Below are positions 16,349 to 26,150 of a stretch of DNA of 64,000 nucleotides, in pieces; position 1 is the stretch's first letter, and each line of letters starts with the position of its first letter. The position numbers and the translations under genes are program-made. The DNA comes from Paenibacillus_E sp042676385 (lineage in GTDB: Bacteria > Bacillota > Bacilli > Paenibacillales > NBRC-103111). A model generated the notes under the pieces. The model was not told the DNA's origin. It saw nothing but the letters and a program-made list of their open reading frames with translations, and searched no databases. Location: positions 1,178,001 to 1,242,000 of the forward strand of contig NZ_JBHTHA010000002.1 of assembly GCF_042676385.1 (NCBI RefSeq), in the 5' to 3' direction.

Positions 16349-17314
16349 TTAATTGCGGCCGATCGCAAGGAGACGTTCCCAGCCTTCCGCAAGATTGTTG
16401 CGGGCCCAATTCCCGTGGTCTTTGCTTTCATATTGCCGGAAGGTACATTCAATCCATAAGATCAGATCCAGATAAAAATCGTACATCACTCTGCGTCGTT
16501 GTTGATTTCGGGTTGTGACGGCCAGCCCATAGCCCCTTGAGAACCCAACGGATCGGTTGAAACGGCCGAAATAAACCTCCATCAGCGGGTCGCCCCAAAG
16601 CGCTCTTTCGAAATCGATCAGCCCTGTAATTTTCCCATACTCGACAAACACATTTCCATCCCATAAATCCCAATGCACGAGACGGGGCTGAACGACTTCG
16701 CGCAAGGCATCAAGATGCCGTTCGATTTCCGATTCGATAACCGCATCGTCAGCAGGCAGCTCGACTCCGCCATCTCTGCCATCAGCCAGTACGCCCTTGA
16801 TCATCTGTTGAAACGCTTCCGCCCAGGAGTCCTTCCACGATTCTTGCTGCAGGAAATAGCCGAATTTCTCCCCTTGTACTTCATTGATCAAGCGGCTATA
16901 GACGCCTAGCTCAAATTCGATCCCGTCCTTCTCTTCCTGGGAAAGCTTCTCTTTGATTTTGTTGTAAGGAACCCCCGGAAGTCGCTCCATAATAAAGTAC
17001 TCCGCATGAATCAAGGTGCATGTATCGTCGTATGCGAGCACCTTGGGTACAGGCAGCGTGCCGCTGTTGTCAAACAAGCGTAGCGCCTCGACTTCCGTGC
17101 GCATCAAGTTTGCCTCATACCGCATCATTTTTGTTCCTTTGAACGGCGCCGCTTTGAGGATAACGTCGCGGTCGTCGCTTGTGGCGATCGCGTATGCGCT
17201 GTTTGCCCACCCATCTGTAAATTCTTTCGTTTCGACGACCCGGCTTCCGAAGGCTTGGTGAATAATTCGTTCCATATCGCTGACAGTCAGCTTGGGTTTA
17301 ATATTGCTTTCCAT
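16349..17314 (-). CDS. Aminoglycoside-phosphotransferase-fold kinase, possibly a sugar kinase
   Basis: About 322 aa of the APH/choline kinase fold: ATP-binding N-lobe (RDVILKAAPF), hinge FIMERLPG, catalytic loop LVHWDLWDGNVFV with the catalytic Asp, and metal-binding LIDFERALWGDP. The frame is open to a TTG at 17365, but the ATG at 17314 (MESNIKPKL) matches where such proteins begin. It sits inside a hemicellulase operon, 53 bases after the GH43 gene and 152 before GH3, with no resistance genes near. Some members of this fold are sugar-1-kinases, so a role in phosphorylating a released sugar is plausible. Antibiotic modification cannot be excluded but is unsupported. Confidence 0.85.
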   Translation of the reverse strand: MESNIKPKLTVSDMERIIHQAFGSRVVETKEFTDGWANSAYAIATSDDRDVILKAAPFKGTKMMRYEANLMRTEVEALRLFDNSGTLPVPKVLAYDDTCTLIHAEYFIMERLPGVPYNKIKEKLSQEEKDGIEFELGVYSRLINEVQGEKFGYFLQQESWKDSWAEAFQQMIKGVLADGRDGGVELPADDAVIESEIERHLDALREVVQPRLVHWDLWDGNVFVEYGKITGLIDFERALWGDPLMEVYFGRFNRSVGFSRGYGLAVTTRNQQRRRVMYDFYLDLILWIECTFRQYESKDHGNWARNNLAEGWERLLAIGRN

Positions 17315-17367
17315 AATATTTATCCAATCCTTCCATGAATTGAAAATAATTGACCACCCAAACAAAC

Positions 17368-18888
17368 CTATTCGATATGAATGACCGGCTCATAATCGAA
17401 CCAATCAAAGAGCGCCGGCGTACTCTGTCCTGTTTCGCAAACGGCATACATCCCAATGATTACTCCCGTAAAGCCGCCCGCTACCTCCGTTGAGAGCAGA
17501 TGCGTTTCTCCCGAGCCCAACTCAAGGACTTCGGATTGATTGGGCTGAATGGTGAAAACAAACCATTCCGGCTGAGCCTCAATCTTTAGCACGACCGGGC
17601 CTGCTGCGCAATCGTACGTGTGCTCCGTTCTCAATGATCCCACGGTCCGCCGAAATATGATCACCTTGCGTCCGTCCTTGAACCTCACGGCCAAATCATA
17701 ATGATACCTTTCGTTCATAAATACGGTAAGTCCGGCTTCCTCACCTTCGCTTTTCGGTTCGAAATCTAGTAGGGCGGCTATGCTGCATGACAAATGGCAC
17801 AAACGCCGGCCCACAAAGGCGGGGGCGCCGGCGTCGTCGAGCGACACCTTATTCCCGCGCAGCACCAAATTTCCCGGACTTTCGTGGAGCGACCAGCTTT
17901 CCGGAGTCGGATTCCGCAGAAACACCCAGTCAAAGCCTAGCGTTGTTTCGTCAAAATCATCTCTGTTTGCCTTATGCTGCCACCGAACTTCCTGCAGCTG
18001 CGGAGCCTCCATAACGGACTCGATACGCCCGCCGTTACCGATGATCGGCCAGCCGTCATCCGTCCATGACACGGGCGCCAAGAAGGTCTCTCTGCCCAGA
18101 TGATGCCGCATCGGATAAGAAACAGGCCTGATTCCCAAGAAAACCGCCCACCAGCTGCCGTCTTGTGCCTGTACCAGATCCGCATGCCCGGTTGCGTGTA
18201 TGCTGCTCTTCAAGCTTCTATGAGACAAAATCGGATTATGGGGACACGGTTCATACGGTCCATAAGGGGCGCTGCTTCTCGCTATCGTCGCCATATGACC
18301 ATATTCAGTTCCGCCTTCGGCGATCAGCAAATAGTAAAATCCGTTGATCTTGTAAAGATGAGGAGCTTCCGGATACGCTCCGCCCGTTCCCTTCCAGATC
18401 AGACGGCTCTCCGTCAGCAGGCTTCCGGTCGATATGTCAATCTCGCATTGATAAATGCCATTACCTTCATTGCCCTCGCAAGTGGATTGAAAGTATACGC
18501 GACCGTCCTCGTCGAAGAGCAGAGAAGGATCGATGCCCTTCTGTTCGACAGGTATTGGATTGGACCAGGGACCTTCTGGCTGCTTGCTGCGGACATAGAA
18601 GTTACCCATCCCGCTCACATTCGTCGTCACCATATAAAACCAGCCGTCGTGATGGCGGATCGTGGGGGCGAAGATTCCTCCCGAGATCCAAGTGTTTCCC
18701 AACGGCAACTGCTTCTCTGTTGTTAGGCAATGTCCGATCTGGCGCCAATTGACAAGATCCTTGCTTTGAAATAGGGGGACTCCAGGAAAATATGCAAAAG
18801 AGCTTGTCACCAGATAATAGTCATCCCCTACCCGGCAGATGCTCGGATCGGGATAAAAGCCGGGAATGACCGGATTCGTATACGGCAT
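17368..18888 (-). CDS. GH43 beta-xylosidase / arabinofuranosidase with C-terminal sandwich domain
   Basis: 506 aa. The GH43 propeller opens with NPVIPGFYPDPSICRVGDDY, containing the catalytic base Asp; YFPGVPLFQSKDLVNW and GIDPSLLFDEDGRVYF (pKa-modulating Asp) follow, and the acid Glu is expected in GGAYPEAPHLYKING. From about residue 315 a concanavalin-like domain (GH43_C2 type: TLGFDWVFLRNP, GLTVFMNERYHYDLAV) completes the structure seen in cytoplasmic beta-xylosidases. No signal peptide. AGGAG precedes the ATG. It is the second gene of the operon behind the SGNH esterase. It should trim xylose or arabinose from imported xylo-oligosaccharides. Which of the two it prefers is open. Confidence 0.93.
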   Translation of the reverse strand: MPYTNPVIPGFYPDPSICRVGDDYYLVTSSFAYFPGVPLFQSKDLVNWRQIGHCLTTEKQLPLGNTWISGGIFAPTIRHHDGWFYMVTTNVSGMGNFYVRSKQPEGPWSNPIPVEQKGIDPSLLFDEDGRVYFQSTCEGNEGNGIYQCEIDISTGSLLTESRLIWKGTGGAYPEAPHLYKINGFYYLLIAEGGTEYGHMATIARSSAPYGPYEPCPHNPILSHRSLKSSIHATGHADLVQAQDGSWWAVFLGIRPVSYPMRHHLGRETFLAPVSWTDDGWPIIGNGGRIESVMEAPQLQEVRWQHKANRDDFDETTLGFDWVFLRNPTPESWSLHESPGNLVLRGNKVSLDDAGAPAFVGRRLCHLSCSIAALLDFEPKSEGEEAGLTVFMNERYHYDLAVRFKDGRKVIIFRRTVGSLRTEHTYDCAAGPVVLKIEAQPEWFVFTIQPNQSEVLELGSGETHLLSTEVAGGFTGVIIGMYAVCETGQSTPALFDWFDYEPVIHIE

Positions 18889-18955
18889 TTGGATGCACTC
18901 CTACTCGTTTCAAAGTTTGATTCAATTGGTGTAATGCATATTCATAATCATTTAT

Positions 18956-20086
18956 TCAGTACCAGGATAAGAATTCGGCGGCAATGGCTGAACCCGCTTT
19001 TCCATTAGGGTGCGGATCGCCCCCTTCGGACAAATATTCAGGCATTAGCAGGTTATCGCGAGGAGCGACTTGAGAGAGCACTTTCGCTATATCGAATACG
19101 CGATCAACACCGGAGATGGCATGGCTTCTTATCGCCTGATTCACATGCCTCCAGGCAAGCTCCTCAGAGCCGGTGAAATTGAACGTGGGTACGGTACAAA
19201 GGATCACCGACATACCGTTACGGCTGCCTTTAAGCTTGGCCACGATCGTTTGCAAATCCTCCAGCACTTGAGTGGCGCTTCGTCCGGCTGTCATATCGTT
19301 GACCCCCAATGCTACGACAACTTCATCGTTCTGCTTGGCTTTATGCAACCAAGCTCCGTCGCTTGCGGCATCGTAGGCTCGCGCCCAGCCCGAACCGATG
19401 TTCCATACGCTGTGTGTAGGGGCAAGCTTTTCCGCAATGCGGGCAACCCAGTATTCGTAAGTGTCCGGTCGCGTTCGCACGCCTTGGGTGATGGAATCGC
19501 CAAAGAACGCTAATCGCCTTGCTTCCTTTCGTTTGCAGCCTATGAAATCCGGCAGAAACAGACAGTTTGCGGATTTTCGGAAACCACCCGCCGACGTTTG
19601 GCCGGCGGCATTTCCGGGCGCATCATAGGCAGGTACCAATGGTGCTTCCGTATTGTAAGGAAAGCTGTCGCCAGCAGCGATTGTCGTGATCGTCCACGAA
19701 AATGCCAAATAATGCTCCTCCGGGATTGTGATCTCGGCGGCATCGCTCCAGAACGTTTCTCCAGGTAACGCCGTCCTGGCCATGGACGAATCGAACGTTA
19801 CCGGGATTTGAGTGCCCTCTACAACGCTCCCGTCAGGCAGTCGACCGCCGTCAGCGATGTAAGCCGCCTCGATTTTCCACAAGCCTCCTGGCAGATTGGC
19901 TCTCGATTCGGAGCCGTCTGCCCATGTAGAATCCACCAGATTGCTGCACCAGAATTTCAGCACCATTTTCCCGCATTCGGCCATTTTGATGTAAGCTCTG
20001 TACGTATGCGTAAAAGCGGAATCGCTTTTCATGATATAATTTGTGGCCGTCGATAGAGCCGTCGCTGAAGCATATGAACTCCACAT
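18956..20086 (-). CDS. SGNH/GDSL-type carbohydrate esterase
   Basis: About 376 aa. An N-terminal beta-rich domain (to about 160) precedes the SGNH hydrolase: block I RLAFFGDSITQGV with the nucleophile Ser, block II NIGSGWARAYD, block III ALGVNDMT, block V GGDPHPNGKAG with the Asp-His pair. The frame opens at a TTG (20140), but the ATG at 20086 follows GGGGGT at 9 bases and is preferred. No signal peptide. First gene of the operon with GH43, the APH-fold kinase and GH3. Enzymes of this kind in such operons are usually acetyl-xylan or related deacetylases acting on short oligosaccharides. The substrate is inferred from context. Confidence 0.88.
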   Translation of the reverse strand: MWSSYASATALSTATNYIMKSDSAFTHTYRAYIKMAECGKMVLKFWCSNLVDSTWADGSESRANLPGGLWKIEAAYIADGGRLPDGSVVEGTQIPVTFDSSMARTALPGETFWSDAAEITIPEEHYLAFSWTITTIAAGDSFPYNTEAPLVPAYDAPGNAAGQTSAGGFRKSANCLFLPDFIGCKRKEARRLAFFGDSITQGVRTRPDTYEYWVARIAEKLAPTHSVWNIGSGWARAYDAASDGAWLHKAKQNDEVVVALGVNDMTAGRSATQVLEDLQTIVAKLKGSRNGMSVILCTVPTFNFTGSEELAWRHVNQAIRSHAISGVDRVFDIAKVLSQVAPRDNLLMPEYLSEGGDPHPNGKAGSAIAAEFLSWY

Positions 20087-20209
20087 GTTTATGTACCCCC
20101 AATTGTTTTCATGGCATTTGACAGCCCAGCCGCCAAGCAACTGACCATATATTGTTGCTTCCCCGGAGCCCTCAAAGGCTCCGGTATTGAAAGCTTTTGA
20201 ACATGACTT

Positions 20210-20315
20210 TCACTTCCCCGTATGTGTCCAATCCGGCCCCGGATCGATCGCTTCCAAGCCTAACGGGACAGGATCGCTCCATGGCCCTTCGGGAGCCGGA
20301 GCGTTAGCGCCACGT
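20210..20315 (-). pseudogene. GH43 scrap
   Basis: In one frame the minus strand reads APAPEGPWSDPVPLGLEAID then PGPDW and a stop. GPWSDP-x-x-x-(8)-IDP is the segment around the second catalytic Asp of GH43 propellers. Only about 33 codons remain, in the gap upstream of the SGNH gene. The rest of the 20087-20461 gap shows no gene. Confidence 0.5.
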
Positions 20316-20461
20316 TTTCCACTTCACGGACACATAGATATAATTTTACAACAATCATGAAAAAAAATTACCCCAAGAATTAATACAGAAATCATACAAA
20401 AATTATGAATGGGCTCACATCGCTTTGCCTCGAAAAACGCCAAGGGCGAAGCTCCTATTCA

Positions 20462-21570
20462 TTAGCTTTCAAAAAACCGACCGGTTTCGGCAAGCTCGAC
20501 AATTTCTACAGCGTATGGCTCCATTTCCAGCTTTGGCCCGACCCGTCTCTCGCTGAGAAGACTTGGATAAGCTTGACCGAGCGTTACCGTTTGCCGCTTC
20601 CGAGAAAGATTCAATAGGAACAAATATCGCTTCTCTCTCTTCTTGCGAACCGAAATTTGTACGCCCTTCGGCAGACTGGTGAATACGCTCGCTCCCACTT
20701 TCGCAGCAGTCTCCCGAAAAAAGTCCAAATAAAAGCTCTCCTCGGCAACCATCCCTAAATAATACACCTTGCCACTTCCAAAATAATGAACCGCAGCGGC
20801 CGGTCTGCCGGCGAAGAAGTCGTCTTCGTACCAAGCGACCGGTTCCCCGCCGGAAAGCTCCAGAATATCGCACCATTGCATGCATGTGTAGGTCTTCCCA
20901 TTCTTCGCCCGAATGGTGTGGACGTCTTTGCCGATCGGGTCGTACTCTGACACGTATACGCCAGCCGCTTCTGCCAGAGGCCCGGGCAGCGGCTCCATCC
21001 GGCAAACGTTGTTCATGTTTTTAACGCCGGTGCGATTCGTTACAATCAAGGTAGCCCCGTTCCGGACACAATCCTCCAAATGGTCTGCCACCCGTTCATC
21101 CAGCAAAAAAAGAGAGGGGGCGACGATTAGCCGATATCCGGTTAAATCGGCTGTCGTATTCACCACATCGATCGGAACGCCAAGCTTCGTCAATGCGCGC
21201 TGATACAGCTTCAGATTGTCGAAATAATCCATTCCCTCCGCTTGTGGCTGAATCTGAAGCGCATTGTATTGATCGTGCGAATGAAGAATAGTCAGCAGCG
21301 GGTTCCCGTTTTTGATGCTGGTCAGAACTTTGCCGTCATTTTCATGGGCATTACGGCGTCCTGGGCCGGCGCGCCTTTCCTGACGAAGATCAGATTCGGC
21401 GTTGGAGGAACGGCTTTTCAAGGCTGCCATGGTGATATTGTAAGTATCCTGATCTTTCCACTGATACGTTGTGCGGTCAAAACGAGTGCCGTTGTCCCAC
21501 AGCATATGGGTAATGTTGTGACGCGCCAAATGAAGAATGGCATCTATGGCTTTCTTCGCACAATTAAACA
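20462..21570 (-). pseudogene. Chimeric remnant: GH5 tail joined to GH42 C-terminal half
   Basis: The open frame of 391 codons is continuous but is not one natural protein. Its first usable part (AKKAIDAILHLARHNITHML, then WDNGTRFDRTTYQW) is the end of a GH5 barrel. After a junction near DLRQERRAGPG it becomes a GH42 beta-galactosidase from the middle on: DNLKLYQRALTKLGVPIDVV and LIVAPSLFLLDE (trimerisation domain), then VAWYEDDFFAGRPAAAVHYF and the C-terminal sandwich. The GH42 barrel with both catalytic Glu is missing, so it cannot be a galactosidase. The first 22 codons come from a hairpin region and are spurious. Expression is doubtful. Confidence 0.75.
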
Positions 21571-21604
21571 TACGACTTATAAAAATCAATAAAATAAAGG
21601 AGCA

Positions 21605-21634
21605 TACATAGAATTGTGAAAACAATTCTATGTA
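21605..21634. other. 13-bp perfect inverted repeat
   Basis: TACATAGAATTGT-GAAA-ACAATTCTATGTA lies 38 bases beyond the GH5 stop. There is no clean T-tract on either side, although CTTTATTTTATT follows about 5 bases later on the minus strand. It is a weak terminator or a protein-binding site. Confidence 0.5.
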
Positions 21635-21671
21635 CACTCCCTAATCCCTTGGAAATTATAGTAACATTAAA

Positions 21672-23420
21672 TCATGGAACTACACCTATTCCCGTAACAT
21701 TCGTTCCGCTCTTTTGAATTGCGTAGTTCATGACTTGCCCATCGTAAAATTCGATCGTGAGCTTGATGGTTCCATCCGATACGGAGCTGTTAAAAAAGCC
21801 GCTTAAGATACTGAATGTGCCCTTATTATAGTCTGCCGTAAATTCGCCGCCAAACTGCATATAGGGAAACCAGGAATTAGGGCCAATTCTGTTGCCGGCT
21901 GCATCGTAGGTGGAAGCACGTCTTACTTTAGCGCCATTGAAGCTTACCGGAATCGTAATTCCTTCTGTTGTTGTGCCCGTAGCCGTTTGAAATACAGGCG
22001 TTGCATATTTGATTATATATTGATGCCAATCGGCACCCGCCGAGAATTGCAAATCCAAATCGGCAATGACGCCGTATGAATCTTCTTTGAAATTTTTATT
22101 TACAAATTCCTTGGAAAGAGTAAGGGTTGCCGTTGCAGCATCATAGGAATAATCATTTTTCTTCATTCCCGCAATGCCTACGAAGCTATTGCCATTCAGA
22201 GTAAGCGGAATCCGGATGCCGCTTGTAGCCTTCTGTTTGATATAGATTTCGTTTAGCCCTGTTGAATAGGAGGAACGCTGTCCCTGAATAGCTGCATTTA
22301 TCGTAGAGCCGATTAGAGAATTCCAGCCATATGACGCAACTCTATCAAATGCAGGCGGCCATATCATCGGAGAAACTCCATATTGCGATGCCTTGTAGTT
22401 AAAATATTCCAAATATTTCAGCTTTTCACCCGGTTGATTAACTGCAGCGCCTTGATCTGGAGCTAACCAACCGTATTCGCCGATGACAACGCCGATCCCT
22501 TTGGCCATAAAAGAATTGTATATGTTATTGAAAAACAAATCTACGTGTGATCTTGGCGTATCAGGAGAACCTTTATAAAGTTGTTCGTCAAAGCCTGTTA
22601 TGCCCAGGTTGCCGCTAAACACCCAGTCACTATAAAAATGCACTGTGGCAATAAGGTTCGGATCATTCAGACCGGCAATAAAGTTATACGTTGCATCAGC
22701 CTTATCAACATCAGAGCTTGTTTGATACGATGGTATTATAATCATTCTTGTTGCATTTTTTCCACCCGATTTACGAATAACATCAAATGCAGCTTTGTTG
22801 ATCATATTCAATTTGTCTTGTTGCGTGATCGTTCCTGTATCGCTTGCAAATTGGGGCTCATTTATAGTCTCGAAGTTTACGGTACCCGGTTCATCCTTAA
22901 AATAATTCGCTAGTTGTGTCCATAAATCAACATATCTTTTATATTCCTCGGATGACGTATTTCCATCCCAGTTCTTAAGCCAAATCCAGGAATCGTGATG
23001 GAGGTTGATCATTACATAAAAACCTGCATCTACGGCCCAGTCAACAACTTGCTTATATCTCGCCAGCCATGCCGAATCGATGACGTAATGACCATCGGCT
23101 CCTAATGTATATCTTGTATAAGCGGTCATTGGAATACGCACACTTTTGAAGCCTTTCGCTTTAGCTGCCAGAATCAAATCTTGAGTTACCTTCGGCTGAC
23201 CCCAGGAAGTCTCATCGGATAGCGAGAAGTCGTTCGAATTAAAGCTGTCAAACGTATTAAATATGTTCCAGCCTTGGCCCATTGCCTGAGCATAGGCCAG
23301 CGACGGAGATTGGGATTCTGCTGCCGATGCGGGCTGTAAATTGCCAAAACCAAACGTAAACACAATCGATAACGTTACCAGAAATGCTGTCAGTCGTCTT
23401 AAGTATCTTGTTCTTTTCAT
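21672..23420 (-). CDS. Secreted GH5 endo-beta-glucanase with two CBM-X2-like modules
   Basis: 582 aa. A signal peptide (MKRTRYLRRLTAFLVTLSIV to about ASAAES) sends it out of the cell. The GH5 barrel (about 40-370) shows GQGWNIFNTFD, VRIPMTAYTRY, LHHDSWIW, the acid/base Glu in NFETINEP and the nucleophile Glu in VVIGEYGW. From about 375 come two X2/Ig-like repeats (IYIKQKATSGIRIPLTLNGN; GTTTEGITIPVSFNGAKV) as in clostridial and Paenibacillus cellulases. AGGAGG precedes the start. It would cut beta-glucan or xyloglucan backbones, in line with the GH74 gene upstream on the same strand. No cellulose-binding CBM3 is present. Exact polysaccharide unknown. Confidence 0.93.
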   Translation of the reverse strand: MKRTRYLRRLTAFLVTLSIVFTFGFGNLQPASAAESQSPSLAYAQAMGQGWNIFNTFDSFNSNDFSLSDETSWGQPKVTQDLILAAKAKGFKSVRIPMTAYTRYTLGADGHYVIDSAWLARYKQVVDWAVDAGFYVMINLHHDSWIWLKNWDGNTSSEEYKRYVDLWTQLANYFKDEPGTVNFETINEPQFASDTGTITQQDKLNMINKAAFDVIRKSGGKNATRMIIIPSYQTSSDVDKADATYNFIAGLNDPNLIATVHFYSDWVFSGNLGITGFDEQLYKGSPDTPRSHVDLFFNNIYNSFMAKGIGVVIGEYGWLAPDQGAAVNQPGEKLKYLEYFNYKASQYGVSPMIWPPAFDRVASYGWNSLIGSTINAAIQGQRSSYSTGLNEIYIKQKATSGIRIPLTLNGNSFVGIAGMKKNDYSYDAATATLTLSKEFVNKNFKEDSYGVIADLDLQFSAGADWHQYIIKYATPVFQTATGTTTEGITIPVSFNGAKVRRASTYDAAGNRIGPNSWFPYMQFGGEFTADYNKGTFSILSGFFNSSVSDGTIKLTIEFYDGQVMNYAIQKSGTNVTGIGVVP

Positions 23421-23742
23421 TCTTTAAACAATCCTCCTACCTATTTAGATTAGCTTTTTTATCATGCCGGAAGACTCATGATGCAACATCAACTCGTTTT
23501 CAGACTGCACATCACCTCCCGAAAAATTCATAATCGCTTTCGATTTTTGTTCCATTTCTCTTATAAGTAATTCGGTACCAACGTAATCCCTGGTTTTCGA
23601 GCCATGAATTAGCACACAATTAGAGACGACTAAAATAGTTGTCATCTTCAAAACCTGTCATCGATCGATCTCATAAATGGGAGCATCGCTTTCCAACAAT
23701 AAACGCTTGGCATGATCAAATCGCATATCCATCCAAACAAAG
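23421..23742. other. Gap upstream of the GH5 gene
   Basis: About 320 bases holding the GH5 ribosome site and presumably its promoter. A 68-codon minus-strand frame from a TTG crosses it, without a ribosome site or known motif. Nothing else recognised. Confidence 0.4.
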
Positions 23743-23767
23743 ACCTCGCTGCTACTTTCAGCGAGGT
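23743..23767 (-). terminator. Terminator of the GH74 gene
   Basis: ACCTCGCTG pairs with CAGCGAGGT around a short loop, followed on the minus strand by CTTTGTTT. It lies 32 bases beyond the GH74 stop. Confidence 0.8.
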
Positions 23768-23798
23768 TTTGTTTGATTTTGTTGCCATCAGGATGGTC

Positions 23799-26150
23799 CT
23801 AATCCTTATCCTTCACCGGATCCCCATTAATAATGCCACGACCATTGGTTCCGAAATAAACCCGTCCATAAATTCGCGGGTCACCCGAAATGGTTGTCGG
23901 TCTTCCATACTGGTGTTGATCATCATTAATCCTTACCCAGCTTCTTCCGCCATTATCGGAGCGGAAGATTCCACGTTGTCCATCAATTTTCGCGATGGTA
24001 TACAATGCCATGTAGTCCTGCCCCGGCGCTGCTTTTCCAAAGCCAATCTCATCTGCTTCTTCCACTTTTTTCAGCTTCGTAAAGCTGTTTCCAGAATCTG
24101 TAGAATGCCAGATGCCATATTTGCCCTCAACCGTATTTCCGCCTGCAATCCAAATATCCCCTTCATGACCAGGCATAGCTTTGATCGACATTGTAGGTTC
24201 GACACTCGGATCGTTATTTAGAGGTAGATCTGTCGTTGCTGTTTGTGTAAAGGTGGCTCCTTGATCAGTACTCACATAAAACTTGCCTGCCCAATATGCG
24301 TAAAATTTCTTCGGATTGATACGATCTGAAATGACCTGCGCTTGCTTAGGAACACCCTGACTTGCTGACCATGTACTTCCGTTATCTGCCGTATAATAGA
24401 CACTGTCTGAAGATCCACCGCCCCATACAAACGCGATCCCATCAGCAGAGACAGCTACTTTTCCTCCGCTTGCATTGGGCGGTTCCGTGGCATCCGGGTT
24501 CCAGGTCGTACCACCATCTGTACTAATTCCTAGCGCTTTTCCACTCGGATTCGAACTCTTGTCGAAAGCTCCTACCCGAACAATCACGTTTGGTTTTAGT
24601 TCCGCGTAATCCAAGCTTGACGTTACAGAAGAATAAGGATTCGTAAACATCATGGATGGCGCTTTTGTTAAATCATCATGTCTGAATCCAGTTATATCGC
24701 CTATTGCGCTAACTAAATGAGCGCCAGACGGCGGACTGATCAGATCTATAACGTGGGTTTCTTCCACCCCTTTTGCCATCACGGAAATATTGACAGTTCC
24801 GCCAGTATCCCATGCAGTCAAATTATTTGTCCCATACAAAGTAGCCCCTGTTCCATACATCATACGATTGGAGTTGAAGGGGTCAATTTGCAAATCTCCA
24901 ATCATCCATCCAATTTTTGGAGAAGCTGCCTGCAGATCGTAAGGCGCGCCAAACGTGAGCCAAGGCGCTGCCGAAATATCCATTGTGTATTTGAGGGTAC
25001 GGTTCGGATACGCTCCCCATTGCCAAATGGGGCTCCAAGTGTTCCCTCCATCCGTACTCCGATAAATATTCGCGTCCGGCCACCAGGAATTCAGTGTTGC
25101 AACCATCAAAGTGTCTGGATGCGCAGGATCGACCGCAAGTCCGCCATATCCCCAGTTATCGTTGCTATCACTGCTCGCAACTGGGCTGATCTTGGTCCAA
25201 GTTCCTGTATTAGTATCGAGCTTCCAGACATCCCCCTTGCTTCCATCATAGGGACCTGCGCCATTGCTGTAGGAAATGTACAACATGCCCGTCGATGATA
25301 AGACCCCGTGGTGCGGAAGGAATCCAGTTGGTTGTCCCGGCACTGCCGCCCAAGTTTCCCCACCGTCCGTACTGCAGTAAAGATTGTTACTTGTGTTGTC
25401 ATTTACACCAGCGTAAATCGTCTGCGTGGGGTGGCCTGCAGTTCCTGTGCGCGGATCAAAAGCGATCCAGGAAAAACCGATCGGATCACCGCCATAAACC
25501 TGACCAGGAAAAGGAATATATGTTCCCGCATTAGGGAAATTGTTGACTTTTGACCAAGTCACACCGGAATCTGTACTCTTCCATAATCCATTGCCGCTGC
25601 GAGCGCCAAAAAATAAAATATGATTGTCATTGGGATCTACAACCAACCGAGGTCCCTGTGAACGCCCAGGCATATTGCCGCCGACTTTAAAAGGCAGTAC
25701 CGTCGATTCCCATGTTTCCCCTTGATCATCGGAACGCAAGATATACCCATTATGAGGATCCCAGCTATTGGTGTACATTCCTACGGCAGCATAGACCTTA
25801 TTGGGATCGACAGGATCGGTTGTCAGTTCATCGACCCCCATTTTATTCCAATCTTCCCATCCCACTGAATCCAACAGAGGAATCCAGCTGCTTGTTTCCG
25901 GATTCCAGCGATAGGCCCCCCCTATGTCTGTTCGCATATAAATCAAATCTTTTTGTTTCTGATTGAAGATGACGCCTGGAATGTATCCGCCGCCAGCACC
26001 AGTAACTACACTTTGAAACTGGTAACGATCTTTGGATTTTGCAAGTGTGGTTTCTTTCGGGGAAGCAGCGGCCGAGCTGACGGGTGAAAACAACGCCAAC
26101 AGCAGGGCAACGATCATTGCGACCGACAGATATGATCTTTTTGTGCGCAT
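23799..26150 (-). CDS. Secreted GH74 xyloglucanase
   Basis: 783 aa. Signal peptide MRTKRSYLSVAMIVALLLAL ending near SSAAAS. The mature protein is a two-propeller GH74 enzyme: GGGYIPGVIFNQKQKDLIY, then MRTDIGGAYRW whose Asp is the expected catalytic base, and repeated YRSTDGGNTWS-type propeller strands throughout. Length fits a GH74 catalytic unit without CBM. It cuts the glucan backbone of xyloglucan outside the cell. AAAGGAG precedes the ATG, and a perfect cre box lies about 200 bases upstream, so glucose repression is expected. Genes for side-chain removal (GH29, GH43) lie in this window. Endo- versus exo-mode is not visible. Confidence 0.95.
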   Translation of the reverse strand: MRTKRSYLSVAMIVALLLALFSPVSSAAASPKETTLAKSKDRYQFQSVVTGAGGGYIPGVIFNQKQKDLIYMRTDIGGAYRWNPETSSWIPLLDSVGWEDWNKMGVDELTTDPVDPNKVYAAVGMYTNSWDPHNGYILRSDDQGETWESTVLPFKVGGNMPGRSQGPRLVVDPNDNHILFFGARSGNGLWKSTDSGVTWSKVNNFPNAGTYIPFPGQVYGGDPIGFSWIAFDPRTGTAGHPTQTIYAGVNDNTSNNLYCSTDGGETWAAVPGQPTGFLPHHGVLSSTGMLYISYSNGAGPYDGSKGDVWKLDTNTGTWTKISPVASSDSNDNWGYGGLAVDPAHPDTLMVATLNSWWPDANIYRSTDGGNTWSPIWQWGAYPNRTLKYTMDISAAPWLTFGAPYDLQAASPKIGWMIGDLQIDPFNSNRMMYGTGATLYGTNNLTAWDTGGTVNISVMAKGVEETHVIDLISPPSGAHLVSAIGDITGFRHDDLTKAPSMMFTNPYSSVTSSLDYAELKPNVIVRVGAFDKSSNPSGKALGISTDGGTTWNPDATEPPNASGGKVAVSADGIAFVWGGGSSDSVYYTADNGSTWSASQGVPKQAQVISDRINPKKFYAYWAGKFYVSTDQGATFTQTATTDLPLNNDPSVEPTMSIKAMPGHEGDIWIAGGNTVEGKYGIWHSTDSGNSFTKLKKVEEADEIGFGKAAPGQDYMALYTIAKIDGQRGIFRSDNGGRSWVRINDDQHQYGRPTTISGDPRIYGRVYFGTNGRGIINGDPVKDKD

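Noticed and set aside
16349..17314. Annotation of the APH-fold gene as an antibiotic resistance gene
   Set aside because: No supporting context and embedded in a hemicellulase operon; only the fold is shared.
23445..23651. 68-codon minus-strand frame upstream of the GH5 gene
   Set aside because: TTG start without ribosome site, no motif; probably chance.
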